This document shows positions 25,456 through 33,003 of a stretch of DNA of 64,000 bases, piece after piece (position 1 is the first letter of the stretch; each line of letters opens with the position of its first letter). The notes below the pieces were generated by a model. It worked only from the letters and a program-made list of their open reading frames with translations, was not told the origin of the DNA and made no database searches. The translations under genes were made by a program, and so were the position numbers. The DNA is taken from positions 93,881 through 157,880 of the IMG/VR virus record IMGVR_UViG_3300033553_000338. The stretch is one strand, 5' to 3'. The DNA comes from a virus.

Positions 25456-25977
25456 ATGAGCAACGTTGTTTATTCGTACAAATTTAATATCCCTCTGGGG
25501 ATCACAGAATTTCTGGGGTACCGGAGTAAGGATCAAATTAAATTTTACACCCTATACTTGGAATCGTTAAGAGATGACCGGCTGGAAGTCGTAATTTTCA
25601 AAAAGCTGTTAAGACGATTAGGTAGTCTGGGGATTATTCAGTTTCGGAAGGTGTCCAGGATCCTAAATATCCTGGAAGAGTATGAAGAGGAGAATATCCC
25701 AATGACCAATGGGTTCCGTACTGTGACGTACAATGACACAACACCGGTAGTTTCTACCAATTTAGTGACTAAAGCCAGAAGGCTTGGGTTACAAGGGGCA
25801 AATTGTCAGTCTTCTTTCCACCACCGTCTCATCAAGCTAATTACTTATCCTGCTGTGCTGATTGACATCAGCCGTACTGTGATGCTGAAATTAGTGACTA
25901 TGGGGGCAATGGATCAAGAGACTTTTAATGAGCTTGATCATGACTTTGTTAATTATCAATTAGAGGAGTTGATATAA
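25456..25977 (+). CDS. Hypothetical basic protein
   Basis: 173 residues, ATG preceded by AAGAGGAAGGATT, one of the few strong purine-rich ribosome-binding sites here. N-terminal part charged and helical; 'KFYTLYLESLRDDRLEVVIFKKLLRRLG' is amphipathic. No known domain. One base separates its stop from the SF2 helicase. Confidence 0.55.
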   Translation: MSNVVYSYKFNIPLGITEFLGYRSKDQIKFYTLYLESLRDDRLEVVIFKKLLRRLGSLGIIQFRKVSRILNILEEYEEENIPMTNGFRTVTYNDTTPVVSTNLVTKARRLGLQGANCQSSFHHRLIKLITYPAVLIDISRTVMLKLVTMGAMDQETFNELDHDFVNYQLEELI

Positions 25978-25978
25978 C

Positions 25979-27259
25979 ATGGAAAGAGATGAGCTGAGAA
26001 ATTACGTACAGAATTACACCTTGGACCAATGGGTTCTGAACGGTTATCGTGGGTTCGGACTGATTAGTATGGGGGTAGGGAAGTCTCGCATTATGGCGAT
26101 GGCCATTGTCCGCTACCTTCAGGATCATCCGGAATTCGATTATCTGGCCTATGACCATCCTATTGTGATTGTGGTAAACTCTTCGGACCTTCGGGACCGG
26201 GAAATACCTAAAGAGCTTAAGAAGTGGAAGGTTCGGATCAAGGTGAAGATGGTATGTTATCAAACAGCTTATCGATGGAAAAAGAAAATTGGGTTACTCC
26301 TTGCGGATGAAGTTGACTTTGCCTTATCGGAAGGTCAGCGGTACCTTCAAGTCTTTACAAAGTGTACCTATGATGCGTATTTGGCCCTCACAGGCACATT
26401 GGTAGAGAAAAAACAAGACATTCTCACCAGTGTATTTGGCTTACAGCCGTTCGTGCATTTTCCTTTAAGTGAAGCACAGCGGTATGGCCTGATCAATCAA
26501 ACATCAATATGGGTTCATGAAGTTCCTTTAACTCATGAGAAATATCCGGGGGCACCCTACGGAGAAGTAAGTAAGTACAAATGGATCTCTCAAAAGATCC
26601 AGGAGATGAAAGATAATCTTTCAGCCTTCTACGATTACTTGCGTGGCAGTAAATTATCCTATGAGCAGCGGGCCGCTGTCTCGGACAAACTTCAGATCCT
26701 CCGAAATCAAAAGGAGTATTGGGAATCCCGTAAAAGCAATCCGAATAATCGGATGTCAATGATGCACACGGCAAGGTCATTGTCTGACTATGCAAAACTT
26801 TTGAAAGATATGATCCTTGCAAGTTCAATTAACTGTAAGGTGATCGTTTTTGGGGAGCTGACTTCAGAGATTGACAAGATTACCGGGTACGCGTACCATG
26901 GTAAGAAAAGTGACGGAGACATCATTGAGCTATTTAATTCCGGGGAAGTCCGGGAAGTGGGAGTCGTTAGGAAAGTGAACAGGGGAGTTAACTTCGAAGA
27001 CCTAAACAATGCCATCATTCATTCCTACACCTCATCGGTGACGAATGCAGCACAGGCATACATTGGCCGGTTAGTCCGGTTGGATCCTTCAGAAGTTGCA
27101 TCCATTCATTTTTTAGTGAGCTACTACCTGGATGAAGATGGGGAGAAAATTTATTGCCAAAATCATGAGTGGGTTACAGGGATCTTTAACAGTAAAGAAC
27201 TGGAACACCTAACACTTAATTACTTTGATGGAGCAAGCCTCCAGAAAAATTTATCTTAA
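25979..27259 (+). CDS. SF2 helicase/ATPase
   Basis: 426 residues. Motif I LISMGVGKSR (Lys35), motif II LLADEVD, motif III ALTGT, and C-terminal QAYIGRLVRLD (motif VI). The middle has an inserted coiled segment (about 200-260). It is shorter than T4 UvsW and may unwind branched DNA or remodel complexes during recombination. Followed by an unknown gene and a DnaB-like helicase, placing it in the replication module. Confidence 0.8.
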   Translation: MERDELRNYVQNYTLDQWVLNGYRGFGLISMGVGKSRIMAMAIVRYLQDHPEFDYLAYDHPIVIVVNSSDLRDREIPKELKKWKVRIKVKMVCYQTAYRWKKKIGLLLADEVDFALSEGQRYLQVFTKCTYDAYLALTGTLVEKKQDILTSVFGLQPFVHFPLSEAQRYGLINQTSIWVHEVPLTHEKYPGAPYGEVSKYKWISQKIQEMKDNLSAFYDYLRGSKLSYEQRAAVSDKLQILRNQKEYWESRKSNPNNRMSMMHTARSLSDYAKLLKDMILASSINCKVIVFGELTSEIDKITGYAYHGKKSDGDIIELFNSGEVREVGVVRKVNRGVNFEDLNNAIIHSYTSSVTNAAQAYIGRLVRLDPSEVASIHFLVSYYLDEDGEKIYCQNHEWVTGIFNSKELEHLTLNYFDGASLQKNLS

Positions 27260-27263
27260 AAGT

Positions 27264-28094
27264 ATGGTTTTAGAAGAATTTGTCAAGACTTGTAAGAAGC
27301 TTGGCATCACATTAGACACTGGTTACGTGCTTTATCGCAACTACCAGAATGGCTACGGGCATATTGCTTCACTGGACACCTCGGTATATAATCAATTGAT
27401 TGTTGCTGAGATTATTGTGAATAGCAAATTGTCACGGAACGCCAAGGAGCTTTTTGAGACTGCGGAGAAAGCTTCCGGTGGCGATACCTTTGATAAGTCA
27501 AAAGCAAAGAAGCAAGCCACCGCAAAGATCATTAACCCCATAAAAATCAAGGAGATGAAGCCAAGTCCGTTGCTTGATACTATCGTTGAGGCCTTGTACG
27601 GGATTTTGATTACAGAGGATATCGCGAAATCTGCAGAGCATAAGAAGCTTCAGGACCGACTACATAAAGGGTTCAACAACTGTGGGGAGATCATTAAATT
27701 TTACACCATCTGGCATTATTTATGGCCGGCTCAGAAGGAGTCGTATAACCAGTCGTGGGCAGACCTGTACCAGGTACGTTATGATAATGTTCCCTTACGG
27801 ATTGACACTGAAGGAAAACGGGCAGATTTCAAATACATGGTTGCAAAGCTGGATGCGAGGATCTACCTGTTAACGACCTTCCTCTTCATTAAGAGTGGGG
27901 TTAAGTACGCGGAGAAGAAAACCTTCATCAAAAAGTATGAACGTTTCAAAACAGAACGGGACCATTGGGTTGAGTATACCCTGGGTCTGATCACAGATCA
28001 GGGGGATTCAATCATTAACGTGTTTGACCCTAACTTTAATCTGGCAAACAGCTCTAACGCACAGGAGAGCTACATCTCCGGAATTACAGTTTAA
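27264..28094 (+). CDS. Hypothetical protein in the replication module
   Basis: 276 residues from ATG 27264 (an upstream TTG lies inside the helicase gene). N-terminal helix with Cys (EEFVKTCKKLGITLDTGYVLY), a Lys/Ala-rich linker (FDKSKAKKQATAKI) and a helical C-terminal domain rich in aromatic residues. Position between two helicases would suit a helicase loader or partner, but sequence alone does not show that. Confidence 0.55.
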   Translation: MVLEEFVKTCKKLGITLDTGYVLYRNYQNGYGHIASLDTSVYNQLIVAEIIVNSKLSRNAKELFETAEKASGGDTFDKSKAKKQATAKIINPIKIKEMKPSPLLDTIVEALYGILITEDIAKSAEHKKLQDRLHKGFNNCGEIIKFYTIWHYLWPAQKESYNQSWADLYQVRYDNVPLRIDTEGKRADFKYMVAKLDARIYLLTTFLFIKSGVKYAEKKTFIKKYERFKTERDHWVEYTLGLITDQGDSIINVFDPNFNLANSSNAQESYISGITV

Positions 28095-28096
28095 CT

Positions 28097-29224
28097 ATGG
28101 TACAATCGCTATTCAAGAAAAATGTAATTGACTGGATCAATCATGCAAAGAACAACCCCGGGATCCCCTTATCCAGGTCCCCCAAGTTACAGAAGTATAT
28201 CAATGCTTTACAACAAGGGAAATCATACCTGGTAGGTGGGAGAGAGTCCGGGGGCAAGCGGTCCTTTGCAGATATGTTCTTTGTGCTGGATGCGTACATC
28301 AATTGGCTGGCCCTGCCTGAAGCAACCCGTCCACCGCTGAAAATCATTTACTTTAACATGGATAAGCCGTTGCACATCAAGATGCAAAAATGGGTTTGCA
28401 CCTGTATGTGGTTCTTCTATGCGGAATTTATTGATATCAATACCTTAACTGGAGGTGCAGGAAGGATTTATGATCTTGATGCAGACACGATCACCAAGAT
28501 TGAGTCTATCCAGTCCATGTTTGATACCATGATCAGCTCCGGTATTCTGAGCATTGTGGACGGACGGAAGCGGCCCATCAGTATTTATTCTGAAATTGTG
28601 GAAACTGTCAAGCCGTATGGAGTCCTGGAACAGACCGATTATGCAGAAGCCAAGTTTGTTTACTCGCAGGGGTATGAGAATATGATTACCCTGGCCATCA
28701 TTGAAAACGTGGATAAACTAAGTAATGAAACAAAGTCCGGAGAAGCAGGAAATGATTTCCAGCTCCACACTTTGATGAGTAGTTACATGGAATCTGTGAA
28801 ACGAGTCTACAAGGTGAGTCCGGTCATTATCATTCCGTCCTTCAAGTTTACAGGAGCAACCCTGAAGAAGGATATGGTACCTGATTACCGGGAGTTTCAG
28901 AATTACTACAGGGATGCGGATGTTGCAATCAATTGCTTCAACCCCTCCATGTACCGAGACATTGGCTCTGACTGGCATGGGTACTCTATTGTGGACCTGA
29001 TCACCAAGCCGGATAACATCGGCAGGTTCCGGACCATCCACATTCTTCGCAACACCAACGGGGTGGATAACATTGTTATCCCTTATCTGTTCTACCCGGA
29101 GAATGGAGTCTTTGAAGAGCTTATTTCTCCCAACGATCCCAGGTACCCAGAGTTCCAGCAAAACTTATCGAAGTTCAAAGTCGATTACATTAATTACAAA
29201 AATTCATTAACCGTAAATTCATAA
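28097..29224 (+). CDS. DnaB-like replicative helicase, altered Walker A
   Basis: 375 residues with a RecA-fold plan like the DnaB C-terminal domain: GGRESGGKRSF (47-57) at the P-loop, IIYFNMDKPLHIKMQKW as the H1a 'YFSLEM'-like strand, LAIIENVDKL as a Walker B-like strand, then IIIPSF and a C-terminal strand. The residue after the P-loop Lys is Arg rather than Ser/Thr, and Walker B Asp is replaced (IENVD). It probably acts with the primase at 31340; ATPase activity is uncertain. Confidence 0.6.
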   Translation: MVQSLFKKNVIDWINHAKNNPGIPLSRSPKLQKYINALQQGKSYLVGGRESGGKRSFADMFFVLDAYINWLALPEATRPPLKIIYFNMDKPLHIKMQKWVCTCMWFFYAEFIDINTLTGGAGRIYDLDADTITKIESIQSMFDTMISSGILSIVDGRKRPISIYSEIVETVKPYGVLEQTDYAEAKFVYSQGYENMITLAIIENVDKLSNETKSGEAGNDFQLHTLMSSYMESVKRVYKVSPVIIIPSFKFTGATLKKDMVPDYREFQNYYRDADVAINCFNPSMYRDIGSDWHGYSIVDLITKPDNIGRFRTIHILRNTNGVDNIVIPYLFYPENGVFEELISPNDPRYPEFQQNLSKFKVDYINYKNSLTVNS

Positions 29225-29228
29225 TTGA

Positions 29229-30257
29229 ATGGATCTAAAATTAAATGGAACAGTTAATTCTGTTCAAGAAACCCCTCAGAAACCTGCAGGTGGTTTAAAG
29301 TTATTGTTGGAGACAGCTCCTCAAACCACTCAGGCTACCGAAGAAGTACCTGTTAAGGAAGAGGCACCTGTTAAGGAAGAAACACCCGTTCAAGTAGAAG
29401 CACCGGTACAGGAGAAGGCCCCTGAGCCCCAGGTGGAGACTGTGGTGAAAGAGCCGTTAACGATGACTGGAAATCTATCTGCAAAGAAGATCTCAGCAAT
29501 CCCACCGGCCCAGACATTTCAGCAGGAACAGAACAAGGAGCTTGCCGTGAGGGAAACCTCCAATGAGCTTGTCGAGCTGAAGCCGGATGATATCAGCAAC
29601 ATTGAGTTTGACCCGGGCATGGGACTGGGCAAGCTGACCTTTGTGGCCAGACAAATGTTGGACAGTGGGTTACTGCCTAAAAACATCACAGAGCCTGGTC
29701 AGGTGATTGCTATTGGCCAGATGGGACATGACTTGAAGATTAGCTGGATGTCTGCCCTACAGCATATTGATAACATCCAGGGGAAGCCTACACTATCGTA
29801 TCGCCTGGTCATCGCCCTGCTGAACCGTGCAGGGTATCGTGTCAAGTTGCTGAAGAATTATGCGACTGAGAAGTATGATGATGGTAATTGGGACATCGTT
29901 ACAGAAATGGAGCTGATCGATATGAACCTCTTTGAGAAGATGAAGAAGGAAGCCACAGAGATCGCGAAGCTTCCCGAGGATGTACGCACCTTCATGGCCC
30001 CGATGCTTGCAAACATGGCCACCGTATTTAGTCGGAAGTTTGAGTTCCGGTATACCGATGCCATTTCTGCAAAGCTAATGGATAAGAAGAATTACCAGGA
30101 GCGTCCCCGTGACATGTTTCGGGCAAGATGTGTGACAGGGATGGTTAGGATGTATATTCCTGAGGTAACCATGGCCTTTTACGAAACTTCGGAGATCCAT
30201 CCCGATGTTTACCCTGAAGGATCCGCTGAGGATACTTTATACGAAGAGGTGAATTAA
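29229..30257 (+). CDS. RecT-like single-strand annealing protein
   Basis: 342 residues. Residues 1-120 are low-complexity with Pro/Val/Glu/Lys repeats (VPVKEEAPVKEE). The conserved core near the C-terminus, ending DAISAKLMDKKNYQERPRDM and then FRARCVTGMVRMYIPEV, matches the RecT/Redβ-type signature of Lys, Asn/Tyr, 'P..M...R......R..IPE'. It would anneal complementary ssDNA in recombination-dependent replication. A nuclease at 32996 and an Hjc-like resolvase at 32409 are plausible partners. A promoter-like motif follows directly. Confidence 0.75.
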   Translation: MDLKLNGTVNSVQETPQKPAGGLKLLLETAPQTTQATEEVPVKEEAPVKEETPVQVEAPVQEKAPEPQVETVVKEPLTMTGNLSAKKISAIPPAQTFQQEQNKELAVRETSNELVELKPDDISNIEFDPGMGLGKLTFVARQMLDSGLLPKNITEPGQVIAIGQMGHDLKISWMSALQHIDNIQGKPTLSYRLVIALLNRAGYRVKLLKNYATEKYDDGNWDIVTEMELIDMNLFEKMKKEATEIAKLPEDVRTFMAPMLANMATVFSRKFEFRYTDAISAKLMDKKNYQERPRDMFRARCVTGMVRMYIPEVTMAFYETSEIHPDVYPEGSAEDTLYEEVN

Positions 30258-30258
30258 A

Positions 30259-30275
30259 TTCGTATAACACTTCTT
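30259..30275 (+). promoter_or_regulatory. TTCGTATAAC motif (copy 3 of 8), putative phage promoter
   Basis: TTCGTATAAC-ACT-TCTTAAT, immediately after the RecT-like gene and 110 bases before the next ATG. A small hairpin (CCCCTCAT/ATGAGTGGGG region, 30304-30330) lies in the leader. Confidence 0.7.
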
Positions 30276-30368
30276 AATCACCATTATTTTCTTAAATTTG
30301 TATCCCCCTCATGAGAGTATGAGTGGGGATACCTTTTGTATTTAAAACCAATTTTAAATTTTTATAGT

Positions 30369-31289
30369 ATGTCAAATTTATTTAGGAACTGGAAAGACAC
30401 CAACACTTCAAATCGTTTAGAGTATGGAATTCACGAGAACGTAGCAATCAAAGATATTGATACAAAGGCTCGTAAAAAGAATGACGGTTCTGTCATGCGC
30501 GTTGCAATGTTTATCACGTACACCAAGGTGGACGAGCAACGTAGACCTCTCGCGGAGATTGAGGAATTTTTGTTCTGGCCAAAGTTTGATTCGAAGCTTG
30601 GAGCTTTGAAATCGCTGTTCTTGTACATCAATCACCTGTCAATGATCCTGTCATGTTATTATAACCCTGACGAGGTTACCGATGCTTTTGATAAGCTAAT
30701 CTCAGATGAGGGCTTCAAAACACCGGAGGATGTTGAAAAGAAGTTGAACTCAGAGAAGGCAATGAAAGCGATTGTACTGAAGATCAACGAAGCATTTGAA
30801 TCTTTTGGAACACCATTGACTGGCCTTACATCGGAGTATTTGTTCCGTCTGAAGGTAACGTGTCAGGACAACGGTCTGGGAGTGGAGATCCCAAATAGTG
30901 GCTTCATTGAAGCTATGAAAGTCCCGGTTGCACAGTCTACCCTGCAGATGACTCAGCGGGACGTTCGTGCGAAACAGGAAGCGGACAAGCCAAAGGTTAA
31001 TAATAACCTTGCCCAAGGTTCGATGCCGGGTATGCCAGGAATGCCGGGTATGCCTAATATTCCAGGATCGGCTCCCGGGGTTGTTCCCGGAGCAGTACCC
31101 GCTGCCCCACCAGCAGCAACAGTACCTCCAGCAGGAGTGCCTACAGCAATCCCCGGAGCAGTAGCTCCATCGATTCCACAGGCCACGCCAGCAGCACCGG
31201 TACAGGCTACCATGCCTATGCCTGATACTGTGACACCGGTAGCCCAAGTAGCACCACCGACACAGCCTTTTCTGAACGCAGGAGCTTAA
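30369..31289 (+). CDS. Possible ssDNA-binding replication protein with Pro/Ala-rich tail
   Basis: 306 residues from ATG 30369. The first ~210 residues form a globular domain with a beta-rich start (GIHENVAIKDIDTKARKKND...MRVAMFITYTK). The last ~90 are low complexity: tandem MPG repeats (GMPGMPGMPG) followed by Pro/Ala/Val-rich sequence. A globular domain with flexible tail between RecT-like and primase genes is the usual setting of a phage SSB, but there is no diagnostic motif and no acidic tip (ends FLNAGA). A strong terminator follows. Confidence 0.5.
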   Translation: MSNLFRNWKDTNTSNRLEYGIHENVAIKDIDTKARKKNDGSVMRVAMFITYTKVDEQRRPLAEIEEFLFWPKFDSKLGALKSLFLYINHLSMILSCYYNPDEVTDAFDKLISDEGFKTPEDVEKKLNSEKAMKAIVLKINEAFESFGTPLTGLTSEYLFRLKVTCQDNGLGVEIPNSGFIEAMKVPVAQSTLQMTQRDVRAKQEADKPKVNNNLAQGSMPGMPGMPGMPNIPGSAPGVVPGAVPAAPPAATVPPAGVPTAIPGAVAPSIPQATPAAPVQATMPMPDTVTPVAQVAPPTQPFLNAGA

Positions 31290-31303
31290 TCACTTAAAAC
31301 AAT

Positions 31304-31336
31304 GCCCCTCAGTGCAATTACTGAGGGGCTTTTTTA
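31304..31336 (+). terminator. Intrinsic terminator
   Basis: GCCCCTCAGT / ACTGAGGGGC, a perfect 10-bp stem with loop GCAATT, followed by seven T residues. The primase ATG begins 4 bases after the T run. Confidence 0.92.
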
Positions 31337-31339
31337 CCT

Positions 31340-32416
31340 ATGCTTACTCTAAAAGACATACAACAATACGTTTACGAGTCAAGCGATGTAAGGCTTTCCC
31401 TGTTACAGGACACCAATGATTATACCATTTTCTGTCATTTCATCGGCAGGAACATATTGCCCGGAGAGTTTATTCATTCCCCTATCAGGCATGACAATAC
31501 TCCCTCTTTTAACATCTATTATTCAAGAGATCCTAAATGGGATGATCAGATGATGTTTAAAGATTATAGTGGGCCATCTGGAAATGTTTTTCAGTTTGTT
31601 CAACATTGGGCCATGTACCATGAGGGGATTCCACTGGGATCCAATCAGGAGATTGTAATGTATATCAAAGGGAAACTTGGGATATCTACTGGCGTAATTT
31701 CCAGAAAGATAACAACACCTGAAAAACCGGAGTCTTCCGAGTATTTGATCTCTGTGTATCCAAAGTATCAGACACAGCATTTGGAATACTTGAATGATCT
31801 TGGGATTGATCTTGAGCTTGCAGAACATGTGTATTTCACGAAAGCCTGTGAATCCCTTATGGATGAATACCAAAGGGTTATACAGCAATTCCGTGGAACA
31901 ACAACGTTTGCTTACATTATTTACAATAAATTTAAACTGTACCAACCTTACGAAGAGAACTTCAAGAAGTTCTTTAACCATTGCCCTGCAAACTATGTAC
32001 AGGGGTTTCCCCAGTGCAGAGTTATTGGCCAGGACACTTTGATGATCACCAAATCCTTTAAGGATATTCTGGTAGTCCAAAGCCATATAGAGGAATGGTT
32101 AGACATCATTGCCCCACACGGAGAAGGGTATAACATTTCCCCGGAGTGGATCGAATGGTACTTGCAGTATAAGCGAATCATTATCATGTATGACCCGGAT
32201 TTAGCTGGACTGAAGGGGTTGAACCGGATCAGGAAAGCAATTCTGAGCCATCCAAAGTACTCCGGGCAAGAGGTCCTGGTAAGATTTATCTGGGAAGGTG
32301 CCAGAACACTTAGGGATGGGAAGATGGTTGTACCTGTTAAGGACCCCGCAGAGTATCGATTAATATATGGACGTACAAAAACTGAAGAAAGACTAAAACA
32401 AATCATTTATGGGTAG
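31340..32416 (+). CDS. DNA primase (TOPRIM, DnaG-like)
   Basis: 358 residues. The N-terminal domain has SPIRHDNTPSFNIYY and MFKDYSGPSGNVFQFV, matching the primase pattern 'SPFR.D..PSF' and 'DF.G..G...'; the zinc-binding cysteines of cellular DnaG are absent. The TOPRIM fold follows with DTLMITKSFKDILVV and RIIIMYDPDLAGLKG (DxD). It would make RNA primers together with the DnaB-like protein. The stop overlaps the resolvase start by 8 bases. Confidence 0.82.
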   Translation: MLTLKDIQQYVYESSDVRLSLLQDTNDYTIFCHFIGRNILPGEFIHSPIRHDNTPSFNIYYSRDPKWDDQMMFKDYSGPSGNVFQFVQHWAMYHEGIPLGSNQEIVMYIKGKLGISTGVISRKITTPEKPESSEYLISVYPKYQTQHLEYLNDLGIDLELAEHVYFTKACESLMDEYQRVIQQFRGTTTFAYIIYNKFKLYQPYEENFKKFFNHCPANYVQGFPQCRVIGQDTLMITKSFKDILVVQSHIEEWLDIIAPHGEGYNISPEWIEWYLQYKRIIIMYDPDLAGLKGLNRIRKAILSHPKYSGQEVLVRFIWEGARTLRDGKMVVPVKDPAEYRLIYGRTKTEERLKQIIYG

Positions 32417-32810
32417 CAAAAGGAACAGACAGGCTGGCAATAAGTATGAAGTTGACCTGGTGAATGAACTTAAGAGCATGGCGTATAGTGTAGTAACCTC
32501 TCGTAGCGAGAGCCGAAACATGGATAACAAGAAGGTGGATGTTTTTTCTCCACCAGGTACAGCGGAGAGTGAGGTATTTCCTTACTATATTCAGGCAAAA
32601 TTTACCAGTGTGAGTCCATCGTATGCAACCTTACTTTCAACAATGCCCAGTGACCGGCCAGGCCTGGTGTTCCATAAGAAAGCAGAATCCTATAAGTGTA
32701 AGGATGATAAAGTACGTCATCGTAGTGTTGGAGAATTTGTAATTATGACAAAAGAATTATTTTATGAGCTACTCAAGCGCAAAACTGGAGAAAGCGAAGA
32801 AGCTGTTTGA
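32409..32810 (+). CDS. Hjc/RecU-like Holliday junction resolvase
   Basis: 133 residues. N-terminal KRNRQAGNKYEVDLVNELKS (general base Glu), then SRSESRNMDNKKVDVF (Asp) and YYIQAKF (Q-x-K), the E...D...QxK pattern of the PD-(D/E)XK Hjc/RecU family. It would cut branched DNA before packaging or during recombination. Overlaps primase upstream and a small gene downstream. Confidence 0.78.
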   Translation: MGSKRNRQAGNKYEVDLVNELKSMAYSVVTSRSESRNMDNKKVDVFSPPGTAESEVFPYYIQAKFTSVSPSYATLLSTMPSDRPGLVFHKKAESYKCKDDKVRHRSVGEFVIMTKELFYELLKRKTGESEEAV

Positions 32811-33003
32811 CTTCGTTATTCAAGGGAATGAAAAAGTAGAAGATCTAAACCTGCTTCGCGGGGAACTGAAAGCTTCTGTAGATGCACTGTCGTCTGCGGA
32901 AGTTGTCGAACTAGGTGCCTACGTGTTCCCTAAACTCTTATCAGACAGAGACGACAATATTGTTGAAGCATTAATTTATAAACTAAAAATTCAAAATGAG
33001 TAA
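32764..33003 (+). CDS. Small helical protein
   Basis: 79 residues, helical and acidic (KAKKLFDFVIQGNEKVEDLNLLRGELKASV split across helices). Starts inside the resolvase gene (47-base overlap) and overlaps the nuclease gene by 8 bases. No family recognised; the overlaps imply strict co-expression. Confidence 0.5.
   Translation: MSYSSAKLEKAKKLFDFVIQGNEKVEDLNLLRGELKASVDALSSAEVVELGAYVFPKLLSDRDDNIVEALIYKLKIQNE

Noticed and set aside
30750-31247. 165-residue minus-strand frame, and an 86-residue one at 30953-31213
   Set aside because: These are antisense readings of the Pro/Ala/Gly/Met-rich tail of the + strand gene; low-complexity coding DNA leaves antisense frames open.
31993-32406. 137-residue minus-strand frame in the primase gene
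   Set aside because: Antisense of a clear TOPRIM primase; no independent signals.
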